A stretch of DNA of 64,000 nt from the NCBI GenBank assembly GCA_036524775.1, contig DATDBO010000033.1, positions 31,427 through 95,426 of the forward strand. The letters are read 5' to 3'. Positions 9,842-18,032 of the stretch are shown piece by piece. The translations under genes and the position numbers were made by a program. The DNA comes from VRUE01 sp036524775. Its GTDB lineage: Bacteria > Actinomycetota > Thermoleophilia > Solirubrobacterales > 70-9. The notes beneath the pieces were generated by a model. That model was not told where the DNA came from. It was given only the letters and a program-made list of their open reading frames with translations, and ran no database searches. Position 1 is the stretch's first letter; each line of letters starts with the position of its first letter.

Positions 9842-11395
9842 TCAGTTCGCGGTCAGCAGCTGATCGGCCGGGGCGAACTCGTCGCGCAGCACCTCGCCGT
9901 CTTCGGCGAAGCGCTCGACTTCGGAGGGGCGCAGGGTGGTGGCGAGTTTGTTGTTCGTGGCGGCGCCGGCCGGGATCGGCCGGTCGGAGGCGAGGAAGAC
10001 CGCGTTGCCGCCCAACGGCCGTTCTTCAGCCCCGTAGGTCACCATGCGCAGGTGGGCGAAGTCCTCGAGCAGGGTCGCGGCCACGGCCCGCTGCAGGTCC
10101 AGCGGTCCCAGGTCGATCACGTTGAGGGCGTAGAGCCCGTCCGGGACGAGCACGCGCTTGACTTCGTCGGTCCACTCCGCCGTGGCCAGGTGCCAGGGGA
10201 CCGAGAGGTTGCCGAAGGCGTCGCCGACGACGACGTCGGCGCTGTCGTCGGCGACGTCGAGCATGCCGATGCGCGCGTCGCCGACCGAGATCTCGATCGC
10301 CTCGGACTCGCGCAGCTCGAGGTGCTCTTCGTCGAACTCGACCAGTTCGCCGTCGACCTCGAGCACCTCGGAATGCGACCCGGGCCGCGTCGCCTCGAGC
10401 CAACGCGGCAGGGTGAAGCCGCCGCCGCCGACGAACACCACCTCGAGCGGGGCTTTGGGCGGGTTCGCGGCGTCGATCCCCTTGGCGATCCAGCGCGTGT
10501 AGTTGAAGCCGAGGTGGGTCGGATCGTTGAGGTCGACGTAGGAGTGGGAGAGGTCGTCGAGCAGGAGGACGTAGCCGCCGGGATTCGCCGGGTCGGCTTC
10601 GAGCGTGACGCAGTGGTATTTGGTCTCCGCGTCGCAGGGCGAGTCGAGACTCGTCGACCAGGCGCCGAGGACGATCACCGAGAGCCCCGCGCCGGTGATG
10701 CCGAGCAGCGAGAGCAGCCGCGAGGAAGCGGCGAGGGCGATGCCGGCGAGGACCAGGGCGACGCCGGTGATCAGGACGGCGGTGCCGACCGGCATCAGCG
10801 GGACGAGGACGAAGCCGGTGCCGAAGGTGCCGAGCAGCGCCCCCGCGGTCGCCCATCCGGACAGCCCGCCGACGACGGTGCCGCTGGCGCGCAGGTCGTG
10901 CAGCTGGAGGTGGGCGACGGCCGGCGAGACCGCGCTGAGCACGGCTGCCGCCGGCACGAGCGCGACGACCGTGATGCCGAGCGCGGCGAGGTCGCCGTCG
11001 CCGCGCGCGCCGGGGCCCAGCCAGTGCACGAGCGGCACGATCAGGATCGCCAGCAGGCCGCCGCCGATCAGCAGGCCGACGATCAGGCGACGCGTGTCGG
11101 TGCGGTCGGCGATCCGCCCGCCGAGGGCGGCGCCGATCGCGATGCCCGCCAGCGCGGCGCCGATGATCGAGGTCGTCGTCTCCAGGGTGAGGCCGACGTA
11201 CGGCGCCAACAGGCGGACGGCGAGGATCTCGAGCACGAGCACCGCCCCCGCCGCGACGAAGACGATCGCCGCCGCGCCGAGCGGCGGCAGCGCTTTCGGC
11301 AGCCCGGTCGTCTCGGCCTTGGGCGCCGCCGGCGCCTTGTCGGCGGCCGCCTTGCCGCGCGGCTTCCGAGCCTTTGCCCGCCCCTTCGTCCCCAT
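9842..11395 (-). CDS. Membrane-fused spermidine synthase-like protein
   Basis: A 517-residue protein. Residues 1-35 are Lys/Ala-rich and cytosolic. About seven membrane spans (residues 38-255) carry an MFS-like loop, GGRIADRTDTRR. The C-terminal half is a Rossmann methyltransferase-like spermidine synthase fold: VVFVGGGGFTLPRWL (about 326), VLEVDGELVEF, VGDARIGM and DVVVGDAFG. Such fused synthases are common in bacteria, and their product is usually unproven. It is the last gene of a minus-strand run (ArsC-like, FAH, hydrolase, this gene) with short gaps. Membrane location is clear; polyamine synthesis is family inference only. Confidence 0.8.
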   Translation of the reverse strand: MGTKGRAKARKPRGKAAADKAPAAPKAETTGLPKALPPLGAAAIVFVAAGAVLVLEILAVRLLAPYVGLTLETTTSIIGAALAGIAIGAALGGRIADRTDTRRLIVGLLIGGGLLAILIVPLVHWLGPGARGDGDLAALGITVVALVPAAAVLSAVSPAVAHLQLHDLRASGTVVGGLSGWATAGALLGTFGTGFVLVPLMPVGTAVLITGVALVLAGIALAASSRLLSLLGITGAGLSVIVLGAWSTSLDSPCDAETKYHCVTLEADPANPGGYVLLLDDLSHSYVDLNDPTHLGFNYTRWIAKGIDAANPPKAPLEVVFVGGGGFTLPRWLEATRPGSHSEVLEVDGELVEFDEEHLELRESEAIEISVGDARIGMLDVADDSADVVVGDAFGNLSVPWHLATAEWTDEVKRVLVPDGLYALNVIDLGPLDLQRAVAATLLEDFAHLRMVTYGAEERPLGGNAVFLASDRPIPAGAATNNKLATTLRPSEVERFAEDGEVLRDEFAPADQLLTAN

Positions 11396-11423
11396 CGGGA
11401 CGTAGCCTACTGACTAATCGAGG

Positions 11424-12320
11424 CTATTGGCCGCCCTTGGCCCCGGCGGCCCGAGCGAGCGCCGAGTCGAGCGCGGCGGAGATCAGGTCGGGGCGTTCGA
11501 TCTGGGGGTAGTGGGCGATGTCGGGAAGCTCGGTCGTCTCGACGCCGGGTCGGAGCGCCTGCAGCCCGCGCAGGACATCGACCCGGGCGACCGGATCTCG
11601 CATGCCCCAGGCCAGCGTGAGCTGCCCTTGCCAGTCGCGGATCGCGCCGTGCCAGCGGTCGGTGAGCCGTTCACGCTCGGTCATGTAGTGGATCGTCTTG
11701 TGGGCGATGCGCCGGCCGCCGTCGTGCGCGAGCAGCGACCACTGGTCGGCGGCCTCCTCGGCGCTCAGCGGGTGCTCGGTGGAGAAGACCCGCGAGAACT
11801 GGGCGCGGAAGCTGCGCTCGTTGGTCAGCCGGGCGAAGAGCGGGCCGAGGCGGCTGCGCAGCAGGTTCTGCCCCAGCGTCGGCTTCGCCAGGTGCAGCAG
11901 CATGCTGCCGTTGAAGAGCAGCGCCCCGGTCATGTCCATCCCGAGCTCGCCGCGCAGGTCGCGCGCCATCAGCTCGGTGGCGACCGAGGTGCCCATGTCG
12001 TGGCCGACGACGAAGACCGGCGGCGAGCCCGCGCGGCGCACCAGCTCCTCGGCGGCCTCGGCCTGCCAGGCGAGCGTGTAGACGTGGTCGCGCGGCTTCT
12101 CCGAGAGGCCGAAGCCGAGGAAGTCGAAGGCCAGCGTCGCCTCGCCCGCCGGCCGCAGCTCCAGCAGCGGCCGCCAGTCGTAGGAGCTCGAGGGGAAGCC
12201 GTGCAGGAAGAGCAGCAGCGCCCCCTCTCCGCCGCCGCGGCGCCGCACGAAGAGCTTGCGGCCGAGCACCTCCTCGATCGCCCCCTCCTCGCGCCAGCGC
12301 TCGACCCGCGCGGTCAGCAC
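11424..12320 (-). CDS. Alpha/beta hydrolase, haloalkane dehalogenase/epoxide hydrolase type
   Basis: A 298-residue alpha/beta hydrolase. The oxyanion strand LLLFLHGFPSSSYDW is at about 36-50. The nucleophile elbow VGHDMGTS carries Asp rather than Ser, as in haloalkane dehalogenases, fluoroacetate dehalogenases and epoxide hydrolases. A later Asp (MRDPVARVDV) and the His in DIAHYPQIE complete a plausible triad. The substrate is unknown. It is 12 bp from the fumarylacetoacetase-family gene upstream, suggesting a small catabolic operon. It is cytosolic, with no signal peptide. Confidence 0.85.
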   Translation of the reverse strand: MLTARVERWREEGAIEEVLGRKLFVRRRGGGEGALLLFLHGFPSSSYDWRPLLELRPAGEATLAFDFLGFGLSEKPRDHVYTLAWQAEAAEELVRRAGSPPVFVVGHDMGTSVATELMARDLRGELGMDMTGALLFNGSMLLHLAKPTLGQNLLRSRLGPLFARLTNERSFRAQFSRVFSTEHPLSAEEAADQWSLLAHDGGRRIAHKTIHYMTERERLTDRWHGAIRDWQGQLTLAWGMRDPVARVDVLRGLQALRPGVETTELPDIAHYPQIERPDLISAALDSALARAAGAKGGQ

Positions 12321-12332
12321 GCCGCCTCGCCC

Positions 12333-13202
12333 CTACTCGCCGGCGAGGTAGTCGTCGGGCTCCTCGATTACGGCGTTGACAAGCTCGCCGATGCCCTCGA
12401 TCTCGACCCTCACGGTCTGGCCGACGTGGAGCAGGTTGTCGCGGATCGGCTGGCGGCCGAGGCCGACGCCCGACGGGGTGCCGGTGGCGATCACGTCGCC
12501 GGGCTCGAGCGTGAAGGCTTCGGAGAGGTGGGCGACCTGCTGAAAGCAGTCGAAGACCATCTGGCCGGTGCGCGCGTCCTGCCGCTCCTCGTCGTCGACG
12601 AGGCAGCGAATGCGCAGGTCCCCCGGGTCGCCCAGCTCGTCGCCCGTCACCAGCCAGGGGCCGAGCGGCCCGTGCGTGTCGAAGGACTTGCCGATCGTCA
12701 TCGTCTGCGCTTTGCCCTGCCAGTCGCGCACGCTGACGTCGTTGGCGCAGGTGTAGCCGGCGATGACCTCGTGGGCGCGCTCGGCCGGGACGTGGCGGCA
12801 GCGCTTGCCGATCACGATCGCCAGCTCGGCCTCGTAGTCGAGGAAGGTCGAGACCTTCGGCATGTGGACGTCGGCGCCGGGGCCGACCACGCAGGTCACC
12901 TGCTTGTTGAAGAAGACCGGCACCTCGGGCGGCTCCATCCCCATCTCCTCGATGTGGTCGCGGTAGTTGAGCGCGATCGCCAGGTACTTGCGCGGGCTCG
13001 CCGGCGCCAGCAGGCGGACCTCGGCGAGCGGCAGCCGCGGCGCGTTGGTCGCCAGCGCCGCCAGCTTCGCCGCGCCGAGCCCGTCGAGCGCCGCCGCGGG
13101 TTCGGCGGGCGCCTCGGTCGAGGAGAGGTCGACGACCTCCTCGCCCTCGACGATGCCCAGAGCGGGCCCGCCCCCCTCGGTTTCGAACCGGCAGAGCTTC
13201 AT
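12333..13202 (-). CDS. Fumarylacetoacetate hydrolase family protein
   Basis: A 289-residue protein beginning MKLCRFE, followed by the FAH fold: KYLAIALNYRDH (about 94-105), VFFNKQVTCVVGPG, DYEAELAIVIGK with the metal-binding Glu-x-Glu, GYTCANDVSVRDWQ, KSFDTHGPLGPWLV, and PGDVIATGTPSGVG. This is the pattern of 2-keto-3-deoxy-L-fuconate/5-oxopent-3-ene-tricarboxylate-type hydrolases and isomerases, which bind Mg2+ and cleave or isomerise diketo acids. A precise substrate cannot be assigned. Start: ATG at 13202, 11 bp after the preceding gene, giving a normal N-terminus. Confidence 0.9.
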   Translation of the reverse strand: MKLCRFETEGGGPALGIVEGEEVVDLSSTEAPAEPAAALDGLGAAKLAALATNAPRLPLAEVRLLAPASPRKYLAIALNYRDHIEEMGMEPPEVPVFFNKQVTCVVGPGADVHMPKVSTFLDYEAELAIVIGKRCRHVPAERAHEVIAGYTCANDVSVRDWQGKAQTMTIGKSFDTHGPLGPWLVTGDELGDPGDLRIRCLVDDEERQDARTGQMVFDCFQQVAHLSEAFTLEPGDVIATGTPSGVGLGRQPIRDNLLHVGQTVRVEIEGIGELVNAVIEEPDDYLAGE

Positions 13203-13213
13203 CGCTTTGGACC

Positions 13214-13603
13214 CTAATCGAGCTCGGCGAGCAGGGAGCCGACCCGTCCCTCGATCTCCTCGCGCGTGGTGCGCACCTCCGCGAGCGGGCGGCCCTTGGG
13301 GTCCGGGAGGTCCCACTCGAGGTAACGCACGCCGGGGACGTAGGGGCACTCGTCGCCGCAGCCCATCGTCACGACCACGTCCGCCCACTCGGCGTCCTCC
13401 GACTCGAGCTTGCGGGGGACGCGGTCGGCGACGTCGATGCCGATCTCGGCCATCGACTCGACCACCTCGGGATGGACCCGCTCGGCCGGCGTCGTCCCCG
13501 CGGAGCGGGCCTCGTGCCGCCCCTCGGCGGCGCGGGCGAAGAGCGCCTCGCTGATCTGCGAGCGGCCGGCGTTGTGCAGGCAGACGAAGAGGACGCGGGC
13601 CAC
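13214..13603 (-). CDS. Low-molecular-weight phosphatase/ArsC-type arsenate reductase
   Basis: A 129-residue protein starting at a GTG. The P-loop VCLHNAGRSQ carries the nucleophilic Cys at about 8 and the catalytic Arg, as in thioredoxin-type ArsC and LMW tyrosine phosphatases. ADVVVTMGCGDECP at about 76-89 supplies the second and third cysteines of the arsenate-reductase relay, and WDLPDPKG is the general-acid Asp-Pro loop. The cysteines favour arsenate reductase over protein phosphatase. No arsR or arsenite pump is nearby. It is the first gene of the minus-strand run. Confidence 0.85.
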   Translation of the reverse strand: MARVLFVCLHNAGRSQISEALFARAAEGRHEARSAGTTPAERVHPEVVESMAEIGIDVADRVPRKLESEDAEWADVVVTMGCGDECPYVPGVRYLEWDLPDPKGRPLAEVRTTREEIEGRVGSLLAELD

Positions 13604-13695
13604 CCCGGCACCCTAAGCCGCCGGCCGCGTCGCCACGTTTAGACCTCGTGAAGGTTGCGTCTGCGCCGTCCGCCGGGCGCTCTACCTTGGCGGAA

Positions 13696-14763
13696 ATGGA
13701 CCAGCTCGACCCGACCATGTTCCAAGAGGCCTTGATCGAGACGGCGGGCGGAGCGCCTGTCGAGCCCGCGGCGTCGGCCGAAGAGGCGAGCGCGCCGCCG
13801 CTCGCCAGGGTGCCGCTGCGCGAGCTCGAGGACGGCGGGCGGGTGGCGGGCGTCTATGCCGTGCGGGAGCGCGAGCTGCGCCGCAAGCGCAACGGCGAGC
13901 CCTGGCTGCGCCTGGTGCTCGGCGACGCAGGCGGAACCGCCGAGGCCGTCGCCTGGGAGGACGCCGAGGCGCTCTACGCGCTGGCCGTTCCCGGCACCGC
14001 CGTCCACGTAGCCGGCGTCTTCGAGCTGAGCGACCGCTGGGGGCCGAAGGTCAAGCTCTCGGGGCTGCGCGAGGCGGCCGCCGGGGAGTACGACGACGCC
14101 GACCTCGCGGCCGAGTCCGACGTCTCCTTGGAGGATCTGGAGGGCAAGCTGCGCCAGCTGCTGGAGACCGTGCAGGACCCGCAGCTGCGCGACCTGCTCG
14201 ACCGCTTCTTCGGCGAGCTCTCGCCGATCTGGGAGCGCTTCCGCGACGCGCCCGCGGCGAAGGTCTACCACCAGGCCTACCGCCACGGGCTGCTCGAGCA
14301 CACCGTCTCGGTCGCCCAGGCGGTCAGCGCGGCGGCCAACTTCTTCCCCGGCATCGACCGCGAGGTCGCCGTCGCCGGCGCGCTGCTGCACGACATCGGC
14401 AAGACCGTCGCCTACAACGACGACCCGCTGGCGATCGACCTGACCGACGCCGGCCGCCTGCAGGGCGAGATCCCGCTCGGCTATTACACGGTGCGCCGCG
14501 AGATCGAGGAGATCCCCGGCTTCGACCCGGCGCTGGCGCAGGCCGTCCTGCACATCATCCTCAGCCACCACGGCTCGCTCGAGCACGGCTCGCCGGTCGT
14601 CCCCGCCACCCGCGAGGCCGTCCTCGTCCACATGATCGACAACCTCGGCGGCCGGCTCGGCAGCTTCGACCGCCTCGAGCGCGCCCTGCCGGCGGGCGAG
14701 TCCTGGTCGAGCTTCGACCGGGCGTTGTCCGGCTCCGCTTACTTCGGTCAGCGCGCCGCTTAG
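13696..14763 (+). CDS. YhaM-like HD-domain 3'-5' exoribonuclease
   Basis: A 355-residue protein with an N-terminal OB-fold nucleic-acid-binding region (about 35-130, GVYAVRERELRRKRNGEPWLRL). A helical linker and an HD phosphohydrolase domain follow: YRHGLLEHTVSVAQ (first His), ALLHDIGKT (His-Asp), LSHHGS and VHMIDN. This order is that of YhaM/CBF1-type exonucleases that trim RNA or single-stranded DNA in a metal-dependent way. The ATG at 13696 has GGCGGAA just upstream, so it is preferred over the in-frame GTG at 13648. The gene is divergent from the ArsC run, and its stop overlaps the next minus-strand gene. Confidence 0.85.
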   Translation: MDQLDPTMFQEALIETAGGAPVEPAASAEEASAPPLARVPLRELEDGGRVAGVYAVRERELRRKRNGEPWLRLVLGDAGGTAEAVAWEDAEALYALAVPGTAVHVAGVFELSDRWGPKVKLSGLREAAAGEYDDADLAAESDVSLEDLEGKLRQLLETVQDPQLRDLLDRFFGELSPIWERFRDAPAAKVYHQAYRHGLLEHTVSVAQAVSAAANFFPGIDREVAVAGALLHDIGKTVAYNDDPLAIDLTDAGRLQGEIPLGYYTVRREIEEIPGFDPALAQAVLHIILSHHGSLEHGSPVVPATREAVLVHMIDNLGGRLGSFDRLERALPAGESWSSFDRALSGSAYFGQRAA

Positions 14764-15077
14764 AAGCGTCTAGTACAGCGTTCGATCTTCGCCACGTCCT
14801 GGTGAGCGCGCTTGACGCACTTGAGCAGCCGCTGCGGGTTGCCGCCCTGCTTCTTGACCACCCGGAACGAGCGCGTCACCTGGCGTTCGATCTGCGGCCC
14901 CAACCCCTGCAGCGACTTGCCGATTTCGTTGATCCCGCTCGCCTTGATCGCCTCGTTGGTCGTGTCGAGGACCGGCTTGACGATGAACAGGTAGGCGCAG
15001 AAGAGGATCCCGGCGGTGACCGCCAGCCGGATGATCCCCGAGGTGACGTTGCCGAAGAGGTTGCGCAAGATGTCCAT
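14760..15077 (-). CDS. Small single-span membrane protein of unknown function
   Basis: A 105-residue protein with one hydrophobic segment (about 14-36, IIRLAVTAGILFCAYLFIV). A helical, basic remainder carries two cysteines near the C-terminus (LLKCVKRAH, IERCTRRF). No domain is recognised. It is likely anchored with the C-terminal part in one compartment. The stop codon overlaps that of the YhaM-like gene, and the start is divergent from the WYL regulator about 100 bp away. Confidence 0.6.
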   Translation of the reverse strand: MDILRNLFGNVTSGIIRLAVTAGILFCAYLFIVKPVLDTTNEAIKASGINEIGKSLQGLGPQIERQVTRSFRVVKKQGGNPQRLLKCVKRAHQDVAKIERCTRRF

Positions 15078-15173
15078 GCGGGCCGCACTCTATCCGGCCG
15101 GAAAGGGGCAAAATGCGGGATTGCAAGCCGCCTGCGGCCGGCTCGCCCCCCCGCCCTCACTATTCTGGGCCGA

Positions 15174-17234
15174 GTGGCAAAGGACACCGAGAAGCTGATC
15201 CGCCAGCTCTCGCTGATCTCCTTCCTGATGGCGCAGGGCAGGCCGGTTTCGGCCCTGGAGATCAAGCGCGAGGTAGAGGGCTACAGCGACATGAACGACG
15301 ACGCCTTCGCGCGTCGCTTCTATGCCGACCGGGCCGAGCTGGAGAGCCTCGGCATCCAGCTCGGCGTGGAGAAACCGGGCGAGGGCTTCTTCGAGGCCGA
15401 GCTCTACTCCCTGCCGCCGGAGAACTTCTACCTCGACCCGATCCGCTTCACCGACGACGAGCTGGCCTCGCTGAGCACGGCGCTCTCGCTGCTCACCCAG
15501 GGCGAATTCGCCTACGCCGAGCCGCTGCGCCTCGCCCTGCAGCAGGTCGCCTGGGGCCACCCGAACCCGGTCAGCGAGGGCGAGCGGGCGCCGGTCGAGA
15601 TGGCGATGACCGCTTCGGCCGGCGGCCGCGACCTCTCCCAGCGCCTCTCCAAGATCGAGACGGCGATCTCGCGCCGCAAGACGATCGAGTTCACCTACTA
15701 CACGATGGAGCGCGACGAAACCGAGAAGCGCAAGGTCGACCCCTACCACCTCGTCTTCCGCTCCGGCCAGTTCTACTTGATCGGCCACGCGCACGAGCGC
15801 GACGCCGTGCGCGTCTTCCGCCTCTCCCGCATCCAGGGCAAGGTCGGCTACGCCTCCAAGGCCGAGCACGACTTCACGCCGCCGGAGGACTTCGACCGCC
15901 GCGACTACGGGCAGCGCGCCGAGTGGCAGCTGGGCGAGATCGGCGGCCGGGCGAAGATCTTCGTCCGCGACCGCATCTCCTGGCTGATCGAGCGCGACTT
16001 CGGCGCTTACGGCGAGCTGCGCCCGGCTCGCAAGGCCGACGACGCGCCCGGCAAGGGCTCGGTCTTCGAAACCGACTACGCCTCGCCGCGCGAGCTGATC
16101 GCCTGGGTGCTCTGCCGGCGTCAGAACGCCGAGGTGCTCGAGCCGGAGGAGCTGCGCGCCGAAGCGCGCGAGCGGCTCGACCTGCTCCACGACCGCCACC
16201 GCGGCGAGTTCGAGACGGCGGAGACGGTCGAGCGGCCGCTGCGCGAGGCGCCGCCGCGCTCGCGCGGCAACGGCCGCGGCGAGGCGGCGATCCGGCCCGA
16301 GCGCTTCGCCCGCCTGGTCACCCTCGCCGGCCTCTTGATCGACTCGGCGAAGAAAGGTGAGCGGCTGAGCGTCACCGACCTGCGGCAGCGGCTCGAGCTG
16401 AGCGGGGAGGAGCTGCAGGAGGACATCGACCTGCTCAACGTCGTCAACTTCGGCGGCGGCACCTACGTCCTCTACGCCGAAGTGATCGGCGACGAGATCG
16501 AGGTCGACTCCGAGCCCTACGGCGACAACTTCGCCCGCCCGGCGCGCCTGCTGCCGCTGGAGGCGAAGGCGCTGGTCGCCGCGATCGACCTCTTCGGTGA
16601 CCACCTGCCGCAGGGTGGCCTGCAGACCGCCCGCGAGAAGATCGTCGGCGCGCTCGGCCACGACCCCTCCGAGGAGGGGCTGGAGATCGCCGCCGGCAGC
16701 GGCGGCGACACCGAGGTGGCGCGGGTCGTCAACGTGGCGATCGCCGAGCGTCAGGTGCTGGAGATCCAGTACTACAAGGAGAACGAGGACCAGTTCACCA
16801 AGCGCCGGGTCGAGCCCTACCGGCTGGAGAACGGGCGCGAGGGGTGGTACGTCGAGTGCTACGACCTGACCAAAGAGGGCATCCGCCACTTCAAGCTCGA
16901 CCGGGTGAAAGAGGCGGCGCCGAGCGGCGAGGGCTACGAGCCGCGCCAGGAGGTCGAAGAGCTGGCCGGGGTCGAGGGCTGGATGACCGACGGCGAGGTG
17001 CCGACCGCGCAGGTGGCGCGCGTCTGGGTCTCGCCCGAGCGGGCGCGCTGGCTGCGCGAGGAGCGCACCGTGGTCGAGGAGCTGGCCGACGGCGCGGTCG
17101 TGGTCGAGCTGCCCTACGCGGGCACCTCCTGGCTGGTGCGCGAGGTCCTGCGCGGCGCCGGCGACCTGGTCGTGCTCGAGCCGGAGAGCGCCCGCGAAGC
17201 GATCGCCGCCGAGGTGGCGGCCGGCGCTGCCTAG
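15174..17234 (+). CDS. PafB-PafC-like fused double WYL-domain transcriptional regulator
   Basis: A 686-residue protein made of two similar halves. Each has a winged-helix start (residues about 5-60, LIRQLSLISFLMAQGRPVSALEI; and about 385-440, RLVTLAGLLIDSAKKGERLSVTDL). Each is followed by a WYL domain (RKTIEFTYY...KVDPYHLVFRSGQFYLIGH; and QVLEIQYYKENEDQFTKRRVEPY) and a WCX tail. In mycobacteria, separate PafB and PafC form a DNA-damage activator; fused versions exist in other actinobacteria. Its ligand is probably nucleic acid or a nucleotide (family knowledge). The GTG start at 15174 gives the conserved VAKDTEKL beginning. No proteasome genes are nearby. Confidence 0.85.
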   Translation: MAKDTEKLIRQLSLISFLMAQGRPVSALEIKREVEGYSDMNDDAFARRFYADRAELESLGIQLGVEKPGEGFFEAELYSLPPENFYLDPIRFTDDELASLSTALSLLTQGEFAYAEPLRLALQQVAWGHPNPVSEGERAPVEMAMTASAGGRDLSQRLSKIETAISRRKTIEFTYYTMERDETEKRKVDPYHLVFRSGQFYLIGHAHERDAVRVFRLSRIQGKVGYASKAEHDFTPPEDFDRRDYGQRAEWQLGEIGGRAKIFVRDRISWLIERDFGAYGELRPARKADDAPGKGSVFETDYASPRELIAWVLCRRQNAEVLEPEELRAEARERLDLLHDRHRGEFETAETVERPLREAPPRSRGNGRGEAAIRPERFARLVTLAGLLIDSAKKGERLSVTDLRQRLELSGEELQEDIDLLNVVNFGGGTYVLYAEVIGDEIEVDSEPYGDNFARPARLLPLEAKALVAAIDLFGDHLPQGGLQTAREKIVGALGHDPSEEGLEIAAGSGGDTEVARVVNVAIAERQVLEIQYYKENEDQFTKRRVEPYRLENGREGWYVECYDLTKEGIRHFKLDRVKEAAPSGEGYEPRQEVEELAGVEGWMTDGEVPTAQVARVWVSPERARWLREERTVVEELADGAVVVELPYAGTSWLVREVLRGAGDLVVLEPESAREAIAAEVAAGAA

Positions 17235-17243
17235 TCCCGCGAG

Positions 17244-17290
17244 AACTTCTGTCGCCTTTATGACCCCATAGGGTCATGAACGTGACATAT
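17244..17290. repeat. Palindromic element, copy 1 (right arm degraded, contains a start codon)
   Basis: aacttctgtcgcctttatga (17244-17263) continues into an inverted core, ATGACCC (17260-17266) / GGGTCAT (17271-17277). About 33 of 36 bases match copy 2 at 22024-22059. The right arm has drifted and supplies the ATG (17276) and first codons of the downstream hydrolase. Confidence 0.8.
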
Positions 17291-18016
17291 GAGGTGGACC
17301 AAGCACCTGGGCACGCGGAGATTCTCAGGGTTGTTGCGCCCAACCCGGGGCCGATGACGCTGGCGGGGACCAATACCTACCTGTACGGGTCGGATCCGTG
17401 TGTCGTGATCGACCCGGGGCCGGATGACGCTGCGCACCTGAAGGCGGTCCGCATCGCGGCTGAGGATCGGGGTGGGATCGGGGTCGTCCTGCTCACCCAC
17501 AGCCACGGCGACCACGCCGCCGGGGGGGACGGGCTCGGCGTGAAAGCCGTCCTGCCGGGGGACGGTGAGGAGCACGCCGGTCTGCGCTCGCTCGTCACGC
17601 CCGGCCACGCCGCCGACCACGTCTGCTTCCTCACCGCCGACGGCGTCTGCTTCAGCGGCGACCTGGTGCTCGGCGAGGGGTCGACCTTCGTCCCGCCCGA
17701 CGGCGGCTCGCTGGCCGCCTACATGGACTCGCTGCGCGCCGTGCAGGCCGAGGCGCCGACGCTGATCTGCCCGGGCCACGGCCCCTGGGTGACCGACCCG
17801 GCGGCGAAGCTGGCGGAGTACGTCGAGCACCGCGAGATGCGCGAGCGCCGCCTGCTCGCCGCACTCGACCGAGGCGAGCGCTCCAAGGGGGCGCTGCTGG
17901 CCGAGGCCTGGTCCGACGTCCCCGCCGAGCTCCGCCCCGCCGCCGCCCTCGTCATGGAGGCCCACCTGCAGAAGCTCGAGGCGGAGGGTTGCCTTCCCGG
18001 GGATCTGCGCGATTAG
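17276..18016 (+). CDS. Metallo-beta-lactamase-fold hydrolase (LACTB2/RNase-like)
   Basis: A 246-residue protein. NPGPMTLAGTNTYLYG and VVIDPGPDD open the fold. HSHGDH at 75-80 binds zinc, TPGHAADHVCF and FSGDLVLGEG follow, and PGHGP carries the last ligand His. A C-terminal winged-helix tail (REMRERRLLAALDRG...) is typical of LACTB2-type endoribonucleases and related hydroxyacylglutathione-hydrolase-like enzymes. The stretch between HSHGDH and VLPGD is short, so a loop near the active site is reduced. Its ATG lies in the right arm of a palindromic element, so no ordinary ribosome-binding site is seen. Confidence 0.85.
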   Translation: MNVTYEVDQAPGHAEILRVVAPNPGPMTLAGTNTYLYGSDPCVVIDPGPDDAAHLKAVRIAAEDRGGIGVVLLTHSHGDHAAGGDGLGVKAVLPGDGEEHAGLRSLVTPGHAADHVCFLTADGVCFSGDLVLGEGSTFVPPDGGSLAAYMDSLRAVQAEAPTLICPGHGPWVTDPAAKLAEYVEHREMRERRLLAALDRGERSKGALLAEAWSDVPAELRPAAALVMEAHLQKLEAEGCLPGDLRD

Positions 18017-18026
18017 CGCAGATCCC
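18000..18026. terminator. Perfect 11-bp hairpin between convergent genes
   Basis: gggatctgcgc (18000-18010), loop gatta, gcgcagatccc (18016-18026). It contains the stop codon of the metallo-hydrolase gene and lies just before the end of the convergent delta-60 gene, so it could terminate both directions. There is no U-tract. Confidence 0.6.
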
Positions 18027-18032
18027 GTACCC

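Noticed and set aside
12333..13718. A 461-residue start for the fumarylacetoacetase-family protein
   Set aside because: The extra N-terminus is the out-of-frame ArsC-like gene; the ATG at 13202 gives the conserved MKLCRF beginning.
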